NCBI GenBank assembly: GCA_003696155.1
Contig: RFFP01000017.1
Coordinates: forward strand, 1 to 64,000
DNA length: 64,000 nucleotides
From: Acidobacteriota bacterium
GTDB lineage: Bacteria > Aquificota > Aquificia > Aquificales > Aquificaceae
Direction of reading: 5' to 3'
The translations under genes were made by a program, and so were the position numbers. The notes under the pieces were generated by a model. The model was not told the origin of the DNA, ran no database searches, and saw nothing but the letters and a program-made list of their open reading frames with translations. This document shows positions 25,268-32,879 of the stretch, piece after piece. Each line of letters starts with the position of its first letter. Positions within the stretch are counted from its first letter, which is position 1.

Positions 25268-26290
25268 TTAAGGGAGTTCCTCACAGGATTTCCATCTGTA
25301 GTTGAGCTTGTGAGTTTCAAAGGTAAAGGACAGGAAGCCAACATCACTTAGCCTCCTTAGTTTAAACTCCTTCCAACGTAGAGGTGCAGTCTCTACCCTG
25401 TATACGAGTTCCTTGTCACCCTTCCCATCGATGGCTAAACCGTAGACCTTGTCCCCCCTATACACATATCCATAGGCCCTACCCCTTCCAGGATGATAGA
25501 ACCTTATGGCGGAAAAACCCTCTCCAAAGAGATAACCTTGATCACCTTCTACCTTTAAGGCTTTACGCACCCCATTTTCGTCCTCTGCCTCTCCAAAGAT
25601 AAGACCATCGTATGCCTGTCTAAAGTAGTCAAAACCCTCACGCCTGTAAAGATATGTTCTCATATCCTTAAGTTCAAATAGAAAGCCTTCAGAATTACCC
25701 CCTACTTCAAACCTGCCCACCGCAATACCCTTCCTCACAAACCTCAGATAGTCATTCTCCATCCATCCGCTTCTCAGAGCCTTACGGACGTAAAGTCCCC
25801 TTCCGAGGGTAAGCACAAAGCCATCGTAGTTGCCCTCTGGGCCTACCCTACCTACGAGTCTATAGTTATCTTCAAGTTTATCAAAACTGTAGGCGTATAT
25901 ATTGCCTCTGGCGGCGTAGACCTTTCCCCTTTTAGTTTTCAAATCAACTATTAAAAGGTTCCACTGCCTTCCCTCTTTCCCACCGACCGCTATGTGGCAG
26001 TCCGTTTGCCAAAGTATACCCTTTGGTCCTAAGTAAGCTCTGAGGGAGTTCCTTTTGTATAGAAGAATAAGTGCCCTCTCTCCCGAATGCCCCACTGCTG
26101 CATAGCCCCAAGGACAAGTCTTTACGCTGTAAAGACTTTCGTTCTCTACACCACCCAAAAGGTAAGCCCTTTTGACCTTTTCATCCAAAATCAGGGCTTG
26201 ATGTCCATAGCCCTGCACGTATACCCTTCCCACAAGAAGATGATTATCTCCAGCAAAGAGAGCCGAGTTTTCTATGCTTAGACATTCCAT
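25268..26290 (-). CDS. Unknown beta-propeller-like protein
   Basis: I do not recognise this 340-residue protein. It consists mostly of short beta strands with recurring turns such as GYAAVGHSGERA, CHIAVGGKEGRQ, YRLVGRVGPEGNYDG, KGIAVGRFEVGGNSEG and GLIFGEAEDENG, spaced about 45-55 residues apart. That suggests five to seven blades of a beta propeller. It has no signal peptide or membrane segment, so it is probably cytosolic. It is rich in Tyr, Gly and Arg. It stops 26 bp upstream of fliJ on the same strand, so it may share a transcript with the flagellar genes. Confidence 0.6.
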   Translation of the reverse strand: MECLSIENSALFAGDNHLLVGRVYVQGYGHQALILDEKVKRAYLLGGVENESLYSVKTCPWGYAAVGHSGERALILLYKRNSLRAYLGPKGILWQTDCHIAVGGKEGRQWNLLIVDLKTKRGKVYAARGNIYAYSFDKLEDNYRLVGRVGPEGNYDGFVLTLGRGLYVRKALRSGWMENDYLRFVRKGIAVGRFEVGGNSEGFLFELKDMRTYLYRREGFDYFRQAYDGLIFGEAEDENGVRKALKVEGDQGYLFGEGFSAIRFYHPGRGRAYGYVYRGDKVYGLAIDGKGDKELVYRVETAPLRWKEFKLRRLSDVGFLSFTFETHKLNYRWKSCEELP

Positions 26291-26315
26291 ACTACATACT
26301 AAAAAGTTACATACA

Positions 26316-26372
26316 GGTAAGTTAGTGATTTTAATGTATCTTCTTGACTTGTCTTAGAGTTGTGCCTAAGCT
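26316..26372 (+). promoter_or_regulatory. Promoter of the molybdenum hydroxylase operon with GGTAAGT box
   Basis: TTGACT (26344-26349) and TAAGCT (26367-26372) are separated by 17 bp, and GGTAAGT (26316-26322) begins 28 bp before the -35. The stretch from the -10 to the ribosome binding site (CTATAGACAAGGAGG) is nearly the same as at the promoter at 30.0 kb. The same box, spacing and leader occurring twice point to a shared regulator, most likely the HxlR protein encoded between the two operons. Confidence 0.65.
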
Positions 26373-26393
26373 ATAGACAAGGAGGTGAGGCAT

Positions 26394-26543
26394 ATGAGAA
26401 GAGTTCTCATACCCATTGGTGATGCTTCAAAGATGGGGGCTGACCTGAACTACTTGGTGGACAAAAACCTCGTCTCGGTTAGAGCTTGGCCAGACATACT
26501 GGACATGATGAGAGAGTTTATAAGGCTACTAAAAGGTGCCTGA
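26394..26543 (+). CDS. 49-residue protein, first gene of the redox operon, unknown
   Basis: This short frame starts MRRVLIPIGDASKMG and ends REFIRLLKGA. It has a strong ribosome binding site (AAGGAGGTG, 7-8 nt before ATG 26394), follows a clear promoter, and its stop lies 1 bp before the ATG of the flavodoxin. The ribosome binding site is better than that of any downstream gene, which supports real translation. The N-terminal RVLIPIGDAS recalls the first strand of a Rossmann-like or universal-stress-like fold, but the protein is too short to be one. It has no cysteine. No family recognised. Confidence 0.6.
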   Translation: MRRVLIPIGDASKMGADLNYLVDKNLVSVRAWPDILDMMREFIRLLKGA

Positions 26544-26544
26544 T

Positions 26545-27102
26545 ATGGGTAGGGTGCTTGTCCTTTATGACAGTAGGACGGGGAACACGGAGAAGATGGC
26601 TCTGCTTGTGGCGGAGGGTGCCAGAAGGGTAGAGGGGATGGAGATAAGGATAAAGAGGGTAGAGGAGGCCACCAAGGAAGATGTGCTTTGGTGCGAGGGT
26701 ATGGCGGTGGGAACTCCAACTAACATGGGCATAGTCTCCTGGAAGTTAAAGCGTTTTTTTGACGATGTGATGGGAGAGCTATGGGGACAGATAGATGGAA
26801 AGATAGGCTGTGCCTTTTCCTCCTCCGGCGGTTGGGGAGGTGGCAGCGAGGTTGCATGCCTTTCTGTCCTTTACATGCTTATAAACTACGGCTTTCTGGT
26901 CTTTGGTCTTACAGACTACACGGATAGAAAGTTCACCCTTCACTACGGTGCAGTGGTGGCAGGGGAACCAAGGTCAGAGGAAGAAAGGGAGGCATGCCTT
27001 AGGCTTGGAAAGAGGCTTGCACAGTTCGTTGCAGCACTGTATGATGGAAGGAAGGAGCTTTTAGAAAGTATAAGAAGCTTTCCGGGGAAATTTCCCTGGT
27101 AG
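26545..27102 (+). CDS. WrbA-like flavodoxin-fold protein
   Basis: This 185-residue protein has the FMN-binding flavodoxin signature RVLVLYDSRTGNTEKMA at the start, the second FMN loop GTPTNMGIVSWKLKRFFDD and SSSGGWGGGSEVA, and a C-terminal HYGAVVAGEPRSEEEREACLRLGKRLAQFV resembling WrbA-type NAD(P)H:quinone oxidoreductases. A quinone reductase or flavodoxin role fits. ATG 26545 has AAAGGTG upstream and is preferred; GTG 26536 would add three residues. It is followed after 12 bp by the molybdenum hydroxylase genes. Confidence 0.8.
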   Translation: MGRVLVLYDSRTGNTEKMALLVAEGARRVEGMEIRIKRVEEATKEDVLWCEGMAVGTPTNMGIVSWKLKRFFDDVMGELWGQIDGKIGCAFSSSGGWGGGSEVACLSVLYMLINYGFLVFGLTDYTDRKFTLHYGAVVAGEPRSEEEREACLRLGKRLAQFVAALYDGRKELLESIRSFPGKFPW

Positions 27103-27114
27103 GAGGTGTGAGCC

Positions 27115-27555
27115 GTGTTTGAGCTTTATATAAACGGAAAGCTTTACAAAACGAAGGCCTTTGAAGATGAGCCCCTTCTTTGGGTTATAAGGGAGAGGCT
27201 AAGACTAACGGGCACTAAGTTTGGATGTGGAATAGGTATGTGCGGTGCCTGCACCGTGCTTCTGGATGGAAAACCTGTAAGGTCCTGTCTTGTGCCCGTT
27301 AAAGAAGTGGTTGGCAAAAAGATACTCACCATAGAAGGCATCCCTGAGGACCATCCCGTAAAGAGGGCTTGGATAGCTCATCAGGTGCCCCAGTGTGGAT
27401 ACTGTCAGCCAGGCTTTATAGTGGAGGCTTACTCTCTCCTTTTGGAAAACCCAAGACCTACAAAGGAGCAAATATTGGAGAGGTTCTCCTCGCATCTGTG
27501 TAGGTGTGGAACCTACAGCAGGATACTTAAGGCCGTGGAAAGCCTAAGGAGGTGA
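27115..27555 (+). CDS. 2Fe-2S subunit of a xanthine-oxidase-family hydroxylase
   Basis: This 146-residue protein is the small subunit (CoxS/IorA type) of a molybdenum hydroxylase. The plant-ferredoxin-type cluster ligands are in [18 protein letters not shown], and the second cluster is in CGYCQPGF with SHLCRCGTY. It carries electrons from the Mo site to an outside acceptor. It starts with GTG at 27115 behind AGGAGGTG. The large subunit follows after 3 bp. Like other IorA-type subunits it has no signal peptide and would be exported, if at all, bound to the Tat-signal-bearing large subunit. Confidence 0.93.
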   Translation: MFELYINGKLYKTKAFEDEPLLWVIRERLRLTGTKFGCGIGMCGACTVLLDGKPVRSCLVPVKEVVGKKILTIEGIPEDHPVKRAWIAHQVPQCGYCQPGFIVEAYSLLLENPRPTKEQILERFSSHLCRCGTYSRILKAVESLRR

Positions 27556-27558
27556 GCC

Positions 27559-29655
27559 ATGCTGACAAGAAGGGAGCTCCTTAAAATGGGGGGTCTGACC
27601 CTTTCGGTTATGCTCATGCCCGATGGTTATAGACTCTTAAAGGCTCAGGAGGTGCCAAAAGGATACTCTCCCAACGTATGGATAAACCTTTCAATGGATA
27701 ACTACCTTACGGTGTTTGTAAACAAATCGGAAATGGGTCAGGGTGTCTACACGGGACTTCCTATGATAGTGGCCGAAGAGCTAGACTTCCCTTGGGACAG
27801 GGTAAGGGTCAAGCCCGCGCCTGCAGGAAAGCCCTACGTGGACCCCAAGATGGGTCTGCAACTTACCGGTGGAAGCACTAGCGTAAGGAACATGTACCAG
27901 ACTCTGCGCTTTGCGGGTGCGAGTATGAGGGAGATGCTACTTAGCTCTGCAAGCAAAAAGTTAGGCATACCAAAGGAGCATCTAAAAGCAGAAGACGGCT
28001 TTATAAGGGCGGGCGATAGGCTCTACCCATATGGAGAGTTTTCAGAGCTTGCTATGAAGGAGAACCTACCCTTAAGGCCTAGGCTCAAAGACAGCAAAGA
28101 CTTTAAGTACATAGGCAGATCTTTGCCAAGGCTTGACGTGCCCGAAAAGGTGCATGGAAAGGCGGTCTTTGGTATAGACACCTTCATGGACAACATGGTT
28201 TATGCAGTCATAGAGAGACCTCCCTACTTTGGGGCCAAAGCCCTAAGGGTGGACGCCTCTGGGGCAAGGTCCGTGCCGGGGGTCTTGGACGTCATCACCC
28301 TAACCTCAGGGGTGGCCGTGTGTGCAGACTCCTTTTGGACATGTCAAAAGGCAAGGGAAAAGCTAAAGGTAGAGTGGAGTGAGAGCTTTGTTAAGGGCTG
28401 GGAAGACGGGGATTTTGAGAAGTACTTTTTACATAAGCTTAAAGACAGGGGAACAGCCACGGAGAGGAAAGGGAACGCCGAAAGAGCGTACGAAATTGCT
28501 AAGTACAAGGTTGAAGAGACTTACGTACAACCCTATCTATACCATGCCACCATGGAGCCTATGGCCTGTCTTGCGTGGGTTGGTGAGAGAGAGTGCCTAG
28601 TGTATGCACCAACCCAATCGCAGACCTGGGTCCTAGAGGCTGCAAGGAGGATAAGCGGACTACCGGAGGATAGGATAAAGGTCATCACCACATACCTGGG
28701 CGGTGGTTTTGGAAGGAAGGCAAACGTGGAGTTTGTGGCAGAAGCCTTAGAGCTTTCCAAGAAGCTAAAAAGACCTGTAAAGCTCCTATACACAAGGGAG
28801 GACGATATAAGGTCTGGCTACTTCAGACCTTACAGCGCCACAAGGATAAGGTTATCTGCAGACGATAAGGGTAATGTGAACTCTCTTAGCTTCAAGATTG
28901 CAGTTCAGCCCCTACTCGGTGGAAGGGCCTCTGTGGAGGGCGTGGACAACATGTTTTATGACATACCCAACCTCCTAGTAGAAAGGGTGGATGTGGAGCT
29001 TCCGGTGAGCTCCTGGTTTTGGAGGTCTGTAGGTAGCACCCATAACGCCTTCAGCCTTGAGAATGCTCTTGACCGAATAGCTTACGAGAGCAAGCAGGAC
29101 CCTGTAGACCTTCGCCTTAGGCTTCTGAGGGACAACCCAGTAGCGCAAAGGGTGATTCAGAGGGCTGCAGAGCTTGCAGGGTGGGGCAGAAGACCTAAGC
29201 ACGGCCAAGCCATGGGCATAGCTTATCACTACTCCTTTGGGAGCCATGCCTGCCATGTGGCAGAGGTTTCCCTAGACAGGAAGAGTGGCAAGGTAAGGGT
29301 TCACAGGGTTATTGCGGTTATAGACGTGGGTCCTGTGATCGTTCATCCCGATCTGATAGTCTCTCAGGTTGAGGGTGGGGTAATTATGGGTTTGAGTATG
29401 GCTCTGAAGGAGGCGGTCTCCTTCTCCAACGGTGGTGTGGCAAACAACAACTTCCACACCTATTCCCTCCTCAGGATGGACCAAGCACCTAAGGTAGAGG
29501 TGCACATACTCACCTCAAGGAGGGAGATGGGCGGTGTGGGTGAGCCAGGGCTTCCGCCTACGGCACCCGCTGTAGCCAATGCCCTTCTCTGGGGCTATGG
29601 ACTTAGGATAAACCGCCTTCCCATGACCCCTGACTACATAAGGAGTCTGCTTTAG
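27559..29655 (+). CDS. IorB-type molybdopterin hydroxylase large subunit with Tat signal
   Basis: This 698-residue protein matches the large subunit of isoquinoline 1-oxidoreductase-like/aldehyde-dehydrogenase members of the xanthine oxidase family. It begins with a twin-arginine signal (TRRELLKMGG then a hydrophobic stretch). It contains NKSEMGQGVYTGLPMIVAEEL, QLTGGSTSVRNM, TYLGGGFGRKANVEFV for the cofactor, and the C-terminal catalytic glutamate in GGVGEPGLPPTAPAVANAL. Substrates in this group are aldehydes or N-heterocycles; the actual one is unknown. No cytochrome c or flavin subunit is encoded here, so the electron acceptor is unclear. Its stop overlaps that of hxlR by 4 bp. Confidence 0.88.
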   Translation: MLTRRELLKMGGLTLSVMLMPDGYRLLKAQEVPKGYSPNVWINLSMDNYLTVFVNKSEMGQGVYTGLPMIVAEELDFPWDRVRVKPAPAGKPYVDPKMGLQLTGGSTSVRNMYQTLRFAGASMREMLLSSASKKLGIPKEHLKAEDGFIRAGDRLYPYGEFSELAMKENLPLRPRLKDSKDFKYIGRSLPRLDVPEKVHGKAVFGIDTFMDNMVYAVIERPPYFGAKALRVDASGARSVPGVLDVITLTSGVAVCADSFWTCQKAREKLKVEWSESFVKGWEDGDFEKYFLHKLKDRGTATERKGNAERAYEIAKYKVEETYVQPYLYHATMEPMACLAWVGERECLVYAPTQSQTWVLEAARRISGLPEDRIKVITTYLGGGFGRKANVEFVAEALELSKKLKRPVKLLYTREDDIRSGYFRPYSATRIRLSADDKGNVNSLSFKIAVQPLLGGRASVEGVDNMFYDIPNLLVERVDVELPVSSWFWRSVGSTHNAFSLENALDRIAYESKQDPVDLRLRLLRDNPVAQRVIQRAAELAGWGRRPKHGQAMGIAYHYSFGSHACHVAEVSLDRKSGKVRVHRVIAVIDVGPVIVHPDLIVSQVEGGVIMGLSMALKEAVSFSNGGVANNNFHTYSLLRMDQAPKVEVHILTSRREMGGVGEPGLPPTAPAVANALLWGYGLRINRLPMTPDYIRSLL

Positions 29656-30002
29656 CCCTCCTTAGGTTTTTCTTTATTCAATAGGTATTCCAAATACTCC
29701 ACGCCCCAGCGATGCATAGAGTCAAAAATAACATCAAGGCTTTTGCCTATTTCTGTAAGCTCGTACTCCACCATGGGTGGAATTACGGGATAGACCCTTC
29801 TTTTTATAAGACCTGCTGCCTCTAGTTCCCTAAGCTGCTTTGAGAGCATCCTCTGGGTTATGCCCGGTATAGCCCTTTGGAGCTCGGAAAAACGCTTCTT
29901 ACCGTTAGTTAAATTCTTCAGTATATAGAGCTTCCACTTTCCGCTTATCAGCTGGATTACAACCTCTATAGGGCAGTGATGGTTTGGCTCCCCAAGTTTC
30001 AT
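29652..30002 (-). CDS. HxlR-family transcriptional regulator, single-cysteine
   Basis: This 116-residue winged-helix protein is of the HxlR type: CPIEVVIQLISGKWKLYIL, LTNGKKRFSELQRAIPGITQRMLSKQLRELEAAGLIKR and the wing PPMVEYELTEIG. C10 is its only cysteine and matches the N-terminal sensing cysteine of thiol-reactive members such as YodB and HypR, which respond to quinones, diamide or aldehydes. It is divergent from the CDGSH operon; the GGTAAGT box of that promoter lies 4 bp before its start codon, and there is no good Shine-Dalgarno. It probably controls itself and the two flanking redox operons; this is inference. Confidence 0.88.
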   Translation of the reverse strand: MKLGEPNHHCPIEVVIQLISGKWKLYILKNLTNGKKRFSELQRAIPGITQRMLSKQLRELEAAGLIKRRVYPVIPPMVEYELTEIGKSLDVIFDSMHRWGVEYLEYLLNKEKPKEG

Positions 30003-30005
30003 GGA

Positions 30006-30062
30006 GGTAAGTATATATCAATCAGGTCCATTCTTGACAGTATGGCAAAGCCCGTCTAAACT
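30006..30062 (+). promoter_or_regulatory. Promoter of the CDGSH-quinone reductase operon with GGTAAGT box
   Basis: TTGACA (30034-30039) and TAAACT (30057-30062) are 17 bp apart, and GGTAAGT (30006-30012) starts 28 bp before the -35. The leader CTATAGGCAAGGAGG matches that of the operon at 26.4 kb. The box overlaps the start region of hxlR, giving a simple layout for autoregulation. Confidence 0.65.
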
Positions 30063-30081
30063 ATAGGCAAGGAGGAGGAAG

Positions 30082-30276
30082 ATGGCAAGATTGGTAAAAC
30101 TTACAGAGAAGGGACCCTACAAGTTAGAGGCTGGCGAGGAAACTTACTATCTTTGTCAGTGCGGGCTGTCTAAGAAGTTTCCCTTCTGTGATGGTTCTCA
30201 CAAACGGACAAAGGACGAGGAAGATGGCAAGCTATACTTATACGATGAGAGTTCAAGGGTAGAGATAAAGCTATAG
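30082..30276 (+). CDS. CDGSH iron-sulfur domain protein
   Basis: This 64-residue protein is a single CDGSH domain. The ligand set is CQCGLSKKFPFCDGSH (three Cys and one His) at residues about 29-44, which binds a redox-active 2Fe-2S cluster. Such proteins shuttle electrons or act in redox and iron stress. It is the first gene of the operon behind the shared promoter, with a strong ribosome binding site, and is followed after 9 bp by a quinone reductase. Confidence 0.92.
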   Translation: MARLVKLTEKGPYKLEAGEETYYLCQCGLSKKFPFCDGSHKRTKDEEDGKLYLYDESSRVEIKL

Positions 30277-30285
30277 GGGGCTCCC

Positions 30286-30861
30286 GTGTTTCTAATTGTG
30301 TACGCACATCCCAATCCAAAGAGCTTTAACCATGCTATAAAGGATAGGGTCAGGCAAGTTCTTGAAAGCAAAGGTCATGTAGAGGTACGAGACCTATACG
30401 AGCTTTCCTTTAACCCTATCCTGAGCAGTAGAGATTTTGAGACATTACTATCTGGCGGTGTTCCTTTGGATATAGCCTTAGAGCAGGATTATATAAAAAA
30501 ATCTGAGCTTTTGGTCTTTGTATATCCCATCTGGTGGACAGGTATGCCTGCTATTCTCAAGGGATACATAGACAGGGTCTTCAGCTACGGCTTTGCCTAT
30601 GCAGAGAGGGACGGTCAGCTGGTTGGTCTTCTCACAGACAAGAAGGTGATAATTATAAACACTCTAGGAGCTTCTGAGCTTGACTACGTGCCATCGGGCA
30701 TGGAAGAGTGTCTAAAGAAAACAACAGACTTAGGCGTATTTAACTTCTGCGGTATGCAAGTGTTAAAACACATCTTCCTCTACTCCGTGCCTACGGTAAG
30801 CCATGAGGAGAGAGTGAACATGCTAGATAGGGTTCAAAAGGAACTGGAGGAGGTGCTATGA
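30286..30861 (+). CDS. NAD(P)H:quinone oxidoreductase (NQO1/KefF family)
   Basis: This 191-residue flavodoxin-fold protein matches the NQO1/KefF/MdaB group: VYAHPNPKSFNHAI at the start, FVYPIWWTGMPAILKGYIDRVFSYGFAY in the middle and a Gly-rich loop after VIIINTLGAS. These enzymes reduce quinones by two electrons and avoid semiquinone. GTG at 30286 is the start. It overlaps the nitroreductase gene by 4 bp. The substrate could also be an electrophilic metabolite. Confidence 0.87.
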   Translation: MFLIVYAHPNPKSFNHAIKDRVRQVLESKGHVEVRDLYELSFNPILSSRDFETLLSGGVPLDIALEQDYIKKSELLVFVYPIWWTGMPAILKGYIDRVFSYGFAYAERDGQLVGLLTDKKVIIINTLGASELDYVPSGMEECLKKTTDLGVFNFCGMQVLKHIFLYSVPTVSHEERVNMLDRVQKELEEVL

Positions 30862-31478
30862 AGGAATGTCTTAAGCTAATAAAGGAAAGAAGGTCCATAA
30901 CCTTCTTTGACCCAAGCAGAGAAGTGCCCGATGAGCTTATAAGGGAAATACTTGAGGTCTCTGCCACTGCACCCTCGGGCTACAACCTTCAACCCTGGGA
31001 GGTGATAGTGGTGAAGGACAGGGAAAAGAAGAGAATTCTAAAGGAAATATGCTACAACCAACAGAAGGTTGAGGATGCAAGCGCGAACATAGTGCTAATT
31101 GCTAACACAAGGGCAGGCTTTGAGCATGTGGATAAGGTTCTTGACAGCTGGGTGGAGCTTGGGTACATAAAACCTGAGAGCAGAGGGCAACTAAAGGCCC
31201 AGATAGTGGCAGGGTGGCAGGAACCCCAAAGGGCTTTCAGGAAGGCTGTAAGGGACACTGCCCTCTTTGGCATGACCATAATGATAGTGGCAAGAGCCTA
31301 TGGGCTTGAAACCCATCCCATGGAAGGCTACGATGAGCAGAAGCTCAAGGAATTTCTTAACATAGAGGAGCACAAAGTTGTTCCCATGATAGTGGCCATA
31401 GGATACAAAGATCCAAGCAAGGAGCTCCTGCCAAGGGCTTACAGGTTTTCCTTTGAGGAGTTTGTAAAGATAATTTAA
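30858..31478 (+). CDS. Nitroreductase-family oxidoreductase
   Basis: This 206-residue FMN enzyme has the family start IKERRSITFFDPSREVPDELI, the SATAPSGYNLQPWEVIVV phosphate-binding segment and a C-terminal GLETHPMEGYDEQKLKEFLNI followed by VVPMIVAIGY. It is an NfsB-like NAD(P)H-dependent reductase for nitro groups, quinones or enones. It is translationally coupled to the quinone reductase (ATGA overlap) and abuts the TauE gene with a 1-bp overlap. Confidence 0.88.
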   Translation: MKECLKLIKERRSITFFDPSREVPDELIREILEVSATAPSGYNLQPWEVIVVKDREKKRILKEICYNQQKVEDASANIVLIANTRAGFEHVDKVLDSWVELGYIKPESRGQLKAQIVAGWQEPQRAFRKAVRDTALFGMTIMIVARAYGLETHPMEGYDEQKLKEFLNIEEHKVVPMIVAIGYKDPSKELLPRAYRFSFEEFVKII

Positions 31479-32227
31479 TGGAAGGCTACATCTTAGCCTT
31501 TCTGTCTGCTACGCTTGCGGGTGCCATAAATGCGGTTGCGGGTGGTGGCACACTGCTCACCTTCCCATCCCTTCTTTGGCTTGGCCTTGACCCTATAGTT
31601 GCCAACATAACCAACACGTTAGCCCTCTGGGTAGGCTCTTTGAGCGGTGCCTGGGGTTTTAGAAAAAGGTTTGTAGATGTGAAGGGTCTCATATTACCCT
31701 TTTTAGTTTCCTCTCTCTTTGGAGCTTTCCTTGGAGCCCTGTTGTTAATAAGAACACCCTCCTCTACCTTCAAGGACTTGGTGCCCTTTCTCATCTTTTT
31801 TGCAGTGTTCCTGCTGGCCTTTGGGGAGGTAATAAGAAGATACCTTGTTAAAAGCCTCTTGAAAGGTGAAAAGGCTTTCTATTTTGCCTTTTTCCTACAG
31901 TTTTTGACCGGTGTGTACGGCAGTTACTTTGGAGCTGGCATAGGTATAATGATGCTTGCCAGTCTTTCGCTCTCAGGTATGAACAACATACACAACGCCA
32001 ACGCCCTTAAGAACCTTCTAGGTTTTTCTATAAACGCCTTGGGTTCTGCTGTATTTCTTCTGAGCGGTAAAGTAAGCTGGCCTTTTGCCCTATCTATGAT
32101 GCCGGGGTTTGCCCTTGGGGGTTTCTTGGGTGCTTGGGTTTCACAAAAATTCAAACCTTCTATAGTAAAAACCCTTGTAGTCCTTTGGGGTCTGTTTATC
32201 GGACTTCTGATGATGCTAAAGGGATAG
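31478..32227 (+). CDS. TauE/SafE-family membrane exporter (TSUP)
   Basis: This 249-residue protein has about eight transmembrane segments in two similar halves, with AGAINAVAGGGTLLTFPSLLWLGLDP at the start and GSYFGAGIGIMMLASLSLSGMNNIHNANALKN at mid-protein, both typical of TSUP (TauE/SafE) carriers for sulfite, sulfoacetate or similar anions. It closes the HxlR-adjacent operon. The transported substance is unknown; sulfur-compound export would suit a sulfur oxidiser. Confidence 0.85.
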   Translation: MEGYILAFLSATLAGAINAVAGGGTLLTFPSLLWLGLDPIVANITNTLALWVGSLSGAWGFRKRFVDVKGLILPFLVSSLFGAFLGALLLIRTPSSTFKDLVPFLIFFAVFLLAFGEVIRRYLVKSLLKGEKAFYFAFFLQFLTGVYGSYFGAGIGIMMLASLSLSGMNNIHNANALKNLLGFSINALGSAVFLLSGKVSWPFALSMMPGFALGGFLGAWVSQKFKPSIVKTLVVLWGLFIGLLMMLKG

Positions 32228-32263
32228 GCTTTCTCTTTCTAGATTAGTAAAATTATATAAAGG

Positions 32264-32677
32264 ATGATAGAGTACAGACAGGTAGAGTTCCTTGTGAACC
32301 CCATAAAAAACAGAATATGGGCCGTCTCCACTCCTGAGGGTGAGCTCTTGGATGACATAGTCTCTGTTAAAAGGGCAAGGTTCTGCGTGGAGAAGGATGA
32401 ACAGTATTGGCTTAACCCCTTTGGTGGTGCCTATCACTGGACTACAAGAATGTCCCAAGCCTATGAAGAAGAGTTTATAAAATTCAAAAGGGAGGCACAG
32501 CAGTATATGTGCATTTTTGATTTAAATACATCTGACCTTGAGTATGTGGACTTCTCTCCCATATCTGGGGAACTCGTTTTTGATGAAGAGGCGCTAAGCA
32601 AAAAGCTGACTAAAGCGGGATACGGAGAATTTAGAAGGTTTATGATGGAGCTTTGGGAGTACGTAAAGGAGGATTAG
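32264..32677 (+). CDS. Conserved-looking hypothetical protein
   Basis: I do not recognise this 137-residue protein. It is soluble, mixed alpha/beta, rich in aromatic and acidic residues (YWLNPFGGAYHWTTRMSQAYEEEF, LEYVDFSPISGELVFDEEAL) and has two cysteines. It starts behind AAAGG with ATTATA upstream and is followed after 1 bp by the Trm112-like gene, so the two are co-transcribed. That neighbour suggests a role linked to methyltransferases or RNA/protein modification, which is only a guess. Confidence 0.6.
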   Translation: MIEYRQVEFLVNPIKNRIWAVSTPEGELLDDIVSVKRARFCVEKDEQYWLNPFGGAYHWTTRMSQAYEEEFIKFKREAQQYMCIFDLNTSDLEYVDFSPISGELVFDEEALSKKLTKAGYGEFRRFMMELWEYVKED

Positions 32678-32678
32678 G

Positions 32679-32879
32679 TTGATACCTAAAGAGCTCTTAG
32701 ATCTAATAGCCTGTCCAAAATGTAAAGGGGAGGTTATCTACGATGAGGTGAAGAACATATTGATATGTCAGAGGTGTAAACTTTACTATCCCATAGAAGA
32801 CGATATTCCCATACTTCTTATAGATTCTGCAAAACCTCTTGAAGGTCCTGAAAAAGCCTCTCAGGAGAGGAATACCTAA
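32679..32879 (+). CDS. Trm112-family zinc-ribbon protein
   Basis: This 66-residue protein is a bacterial Trm112-like protein. It starts IPKELLDLIACPKCKGEV and has a second CxxC (CQRC), giving the four zinc ligands, then YPIEDDIPILL. In other organisms Trm112 activates several methyltransferases. It starts with TTG at 32679 behind AAAGGAGG. Its last 20 codons overlap the convergent HAD gene by 62 bp, which is long even for this dense genome. Confidence 0.85.
   Translation: MIPKELLDLIACPKCKGEVIYDEVKNILICQRCKLYYPIEDDIPILLIDSAKPLEGPEKASQERNT

Noticed and set aside
26288-26315. CATACTA-type short repeats upstream of the GGTAAGT box.
   Set aside because: The copies are only 7 bp, with irregular spacing and no second locus. 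They could be extra operator half-sites but are too short to claim separately.
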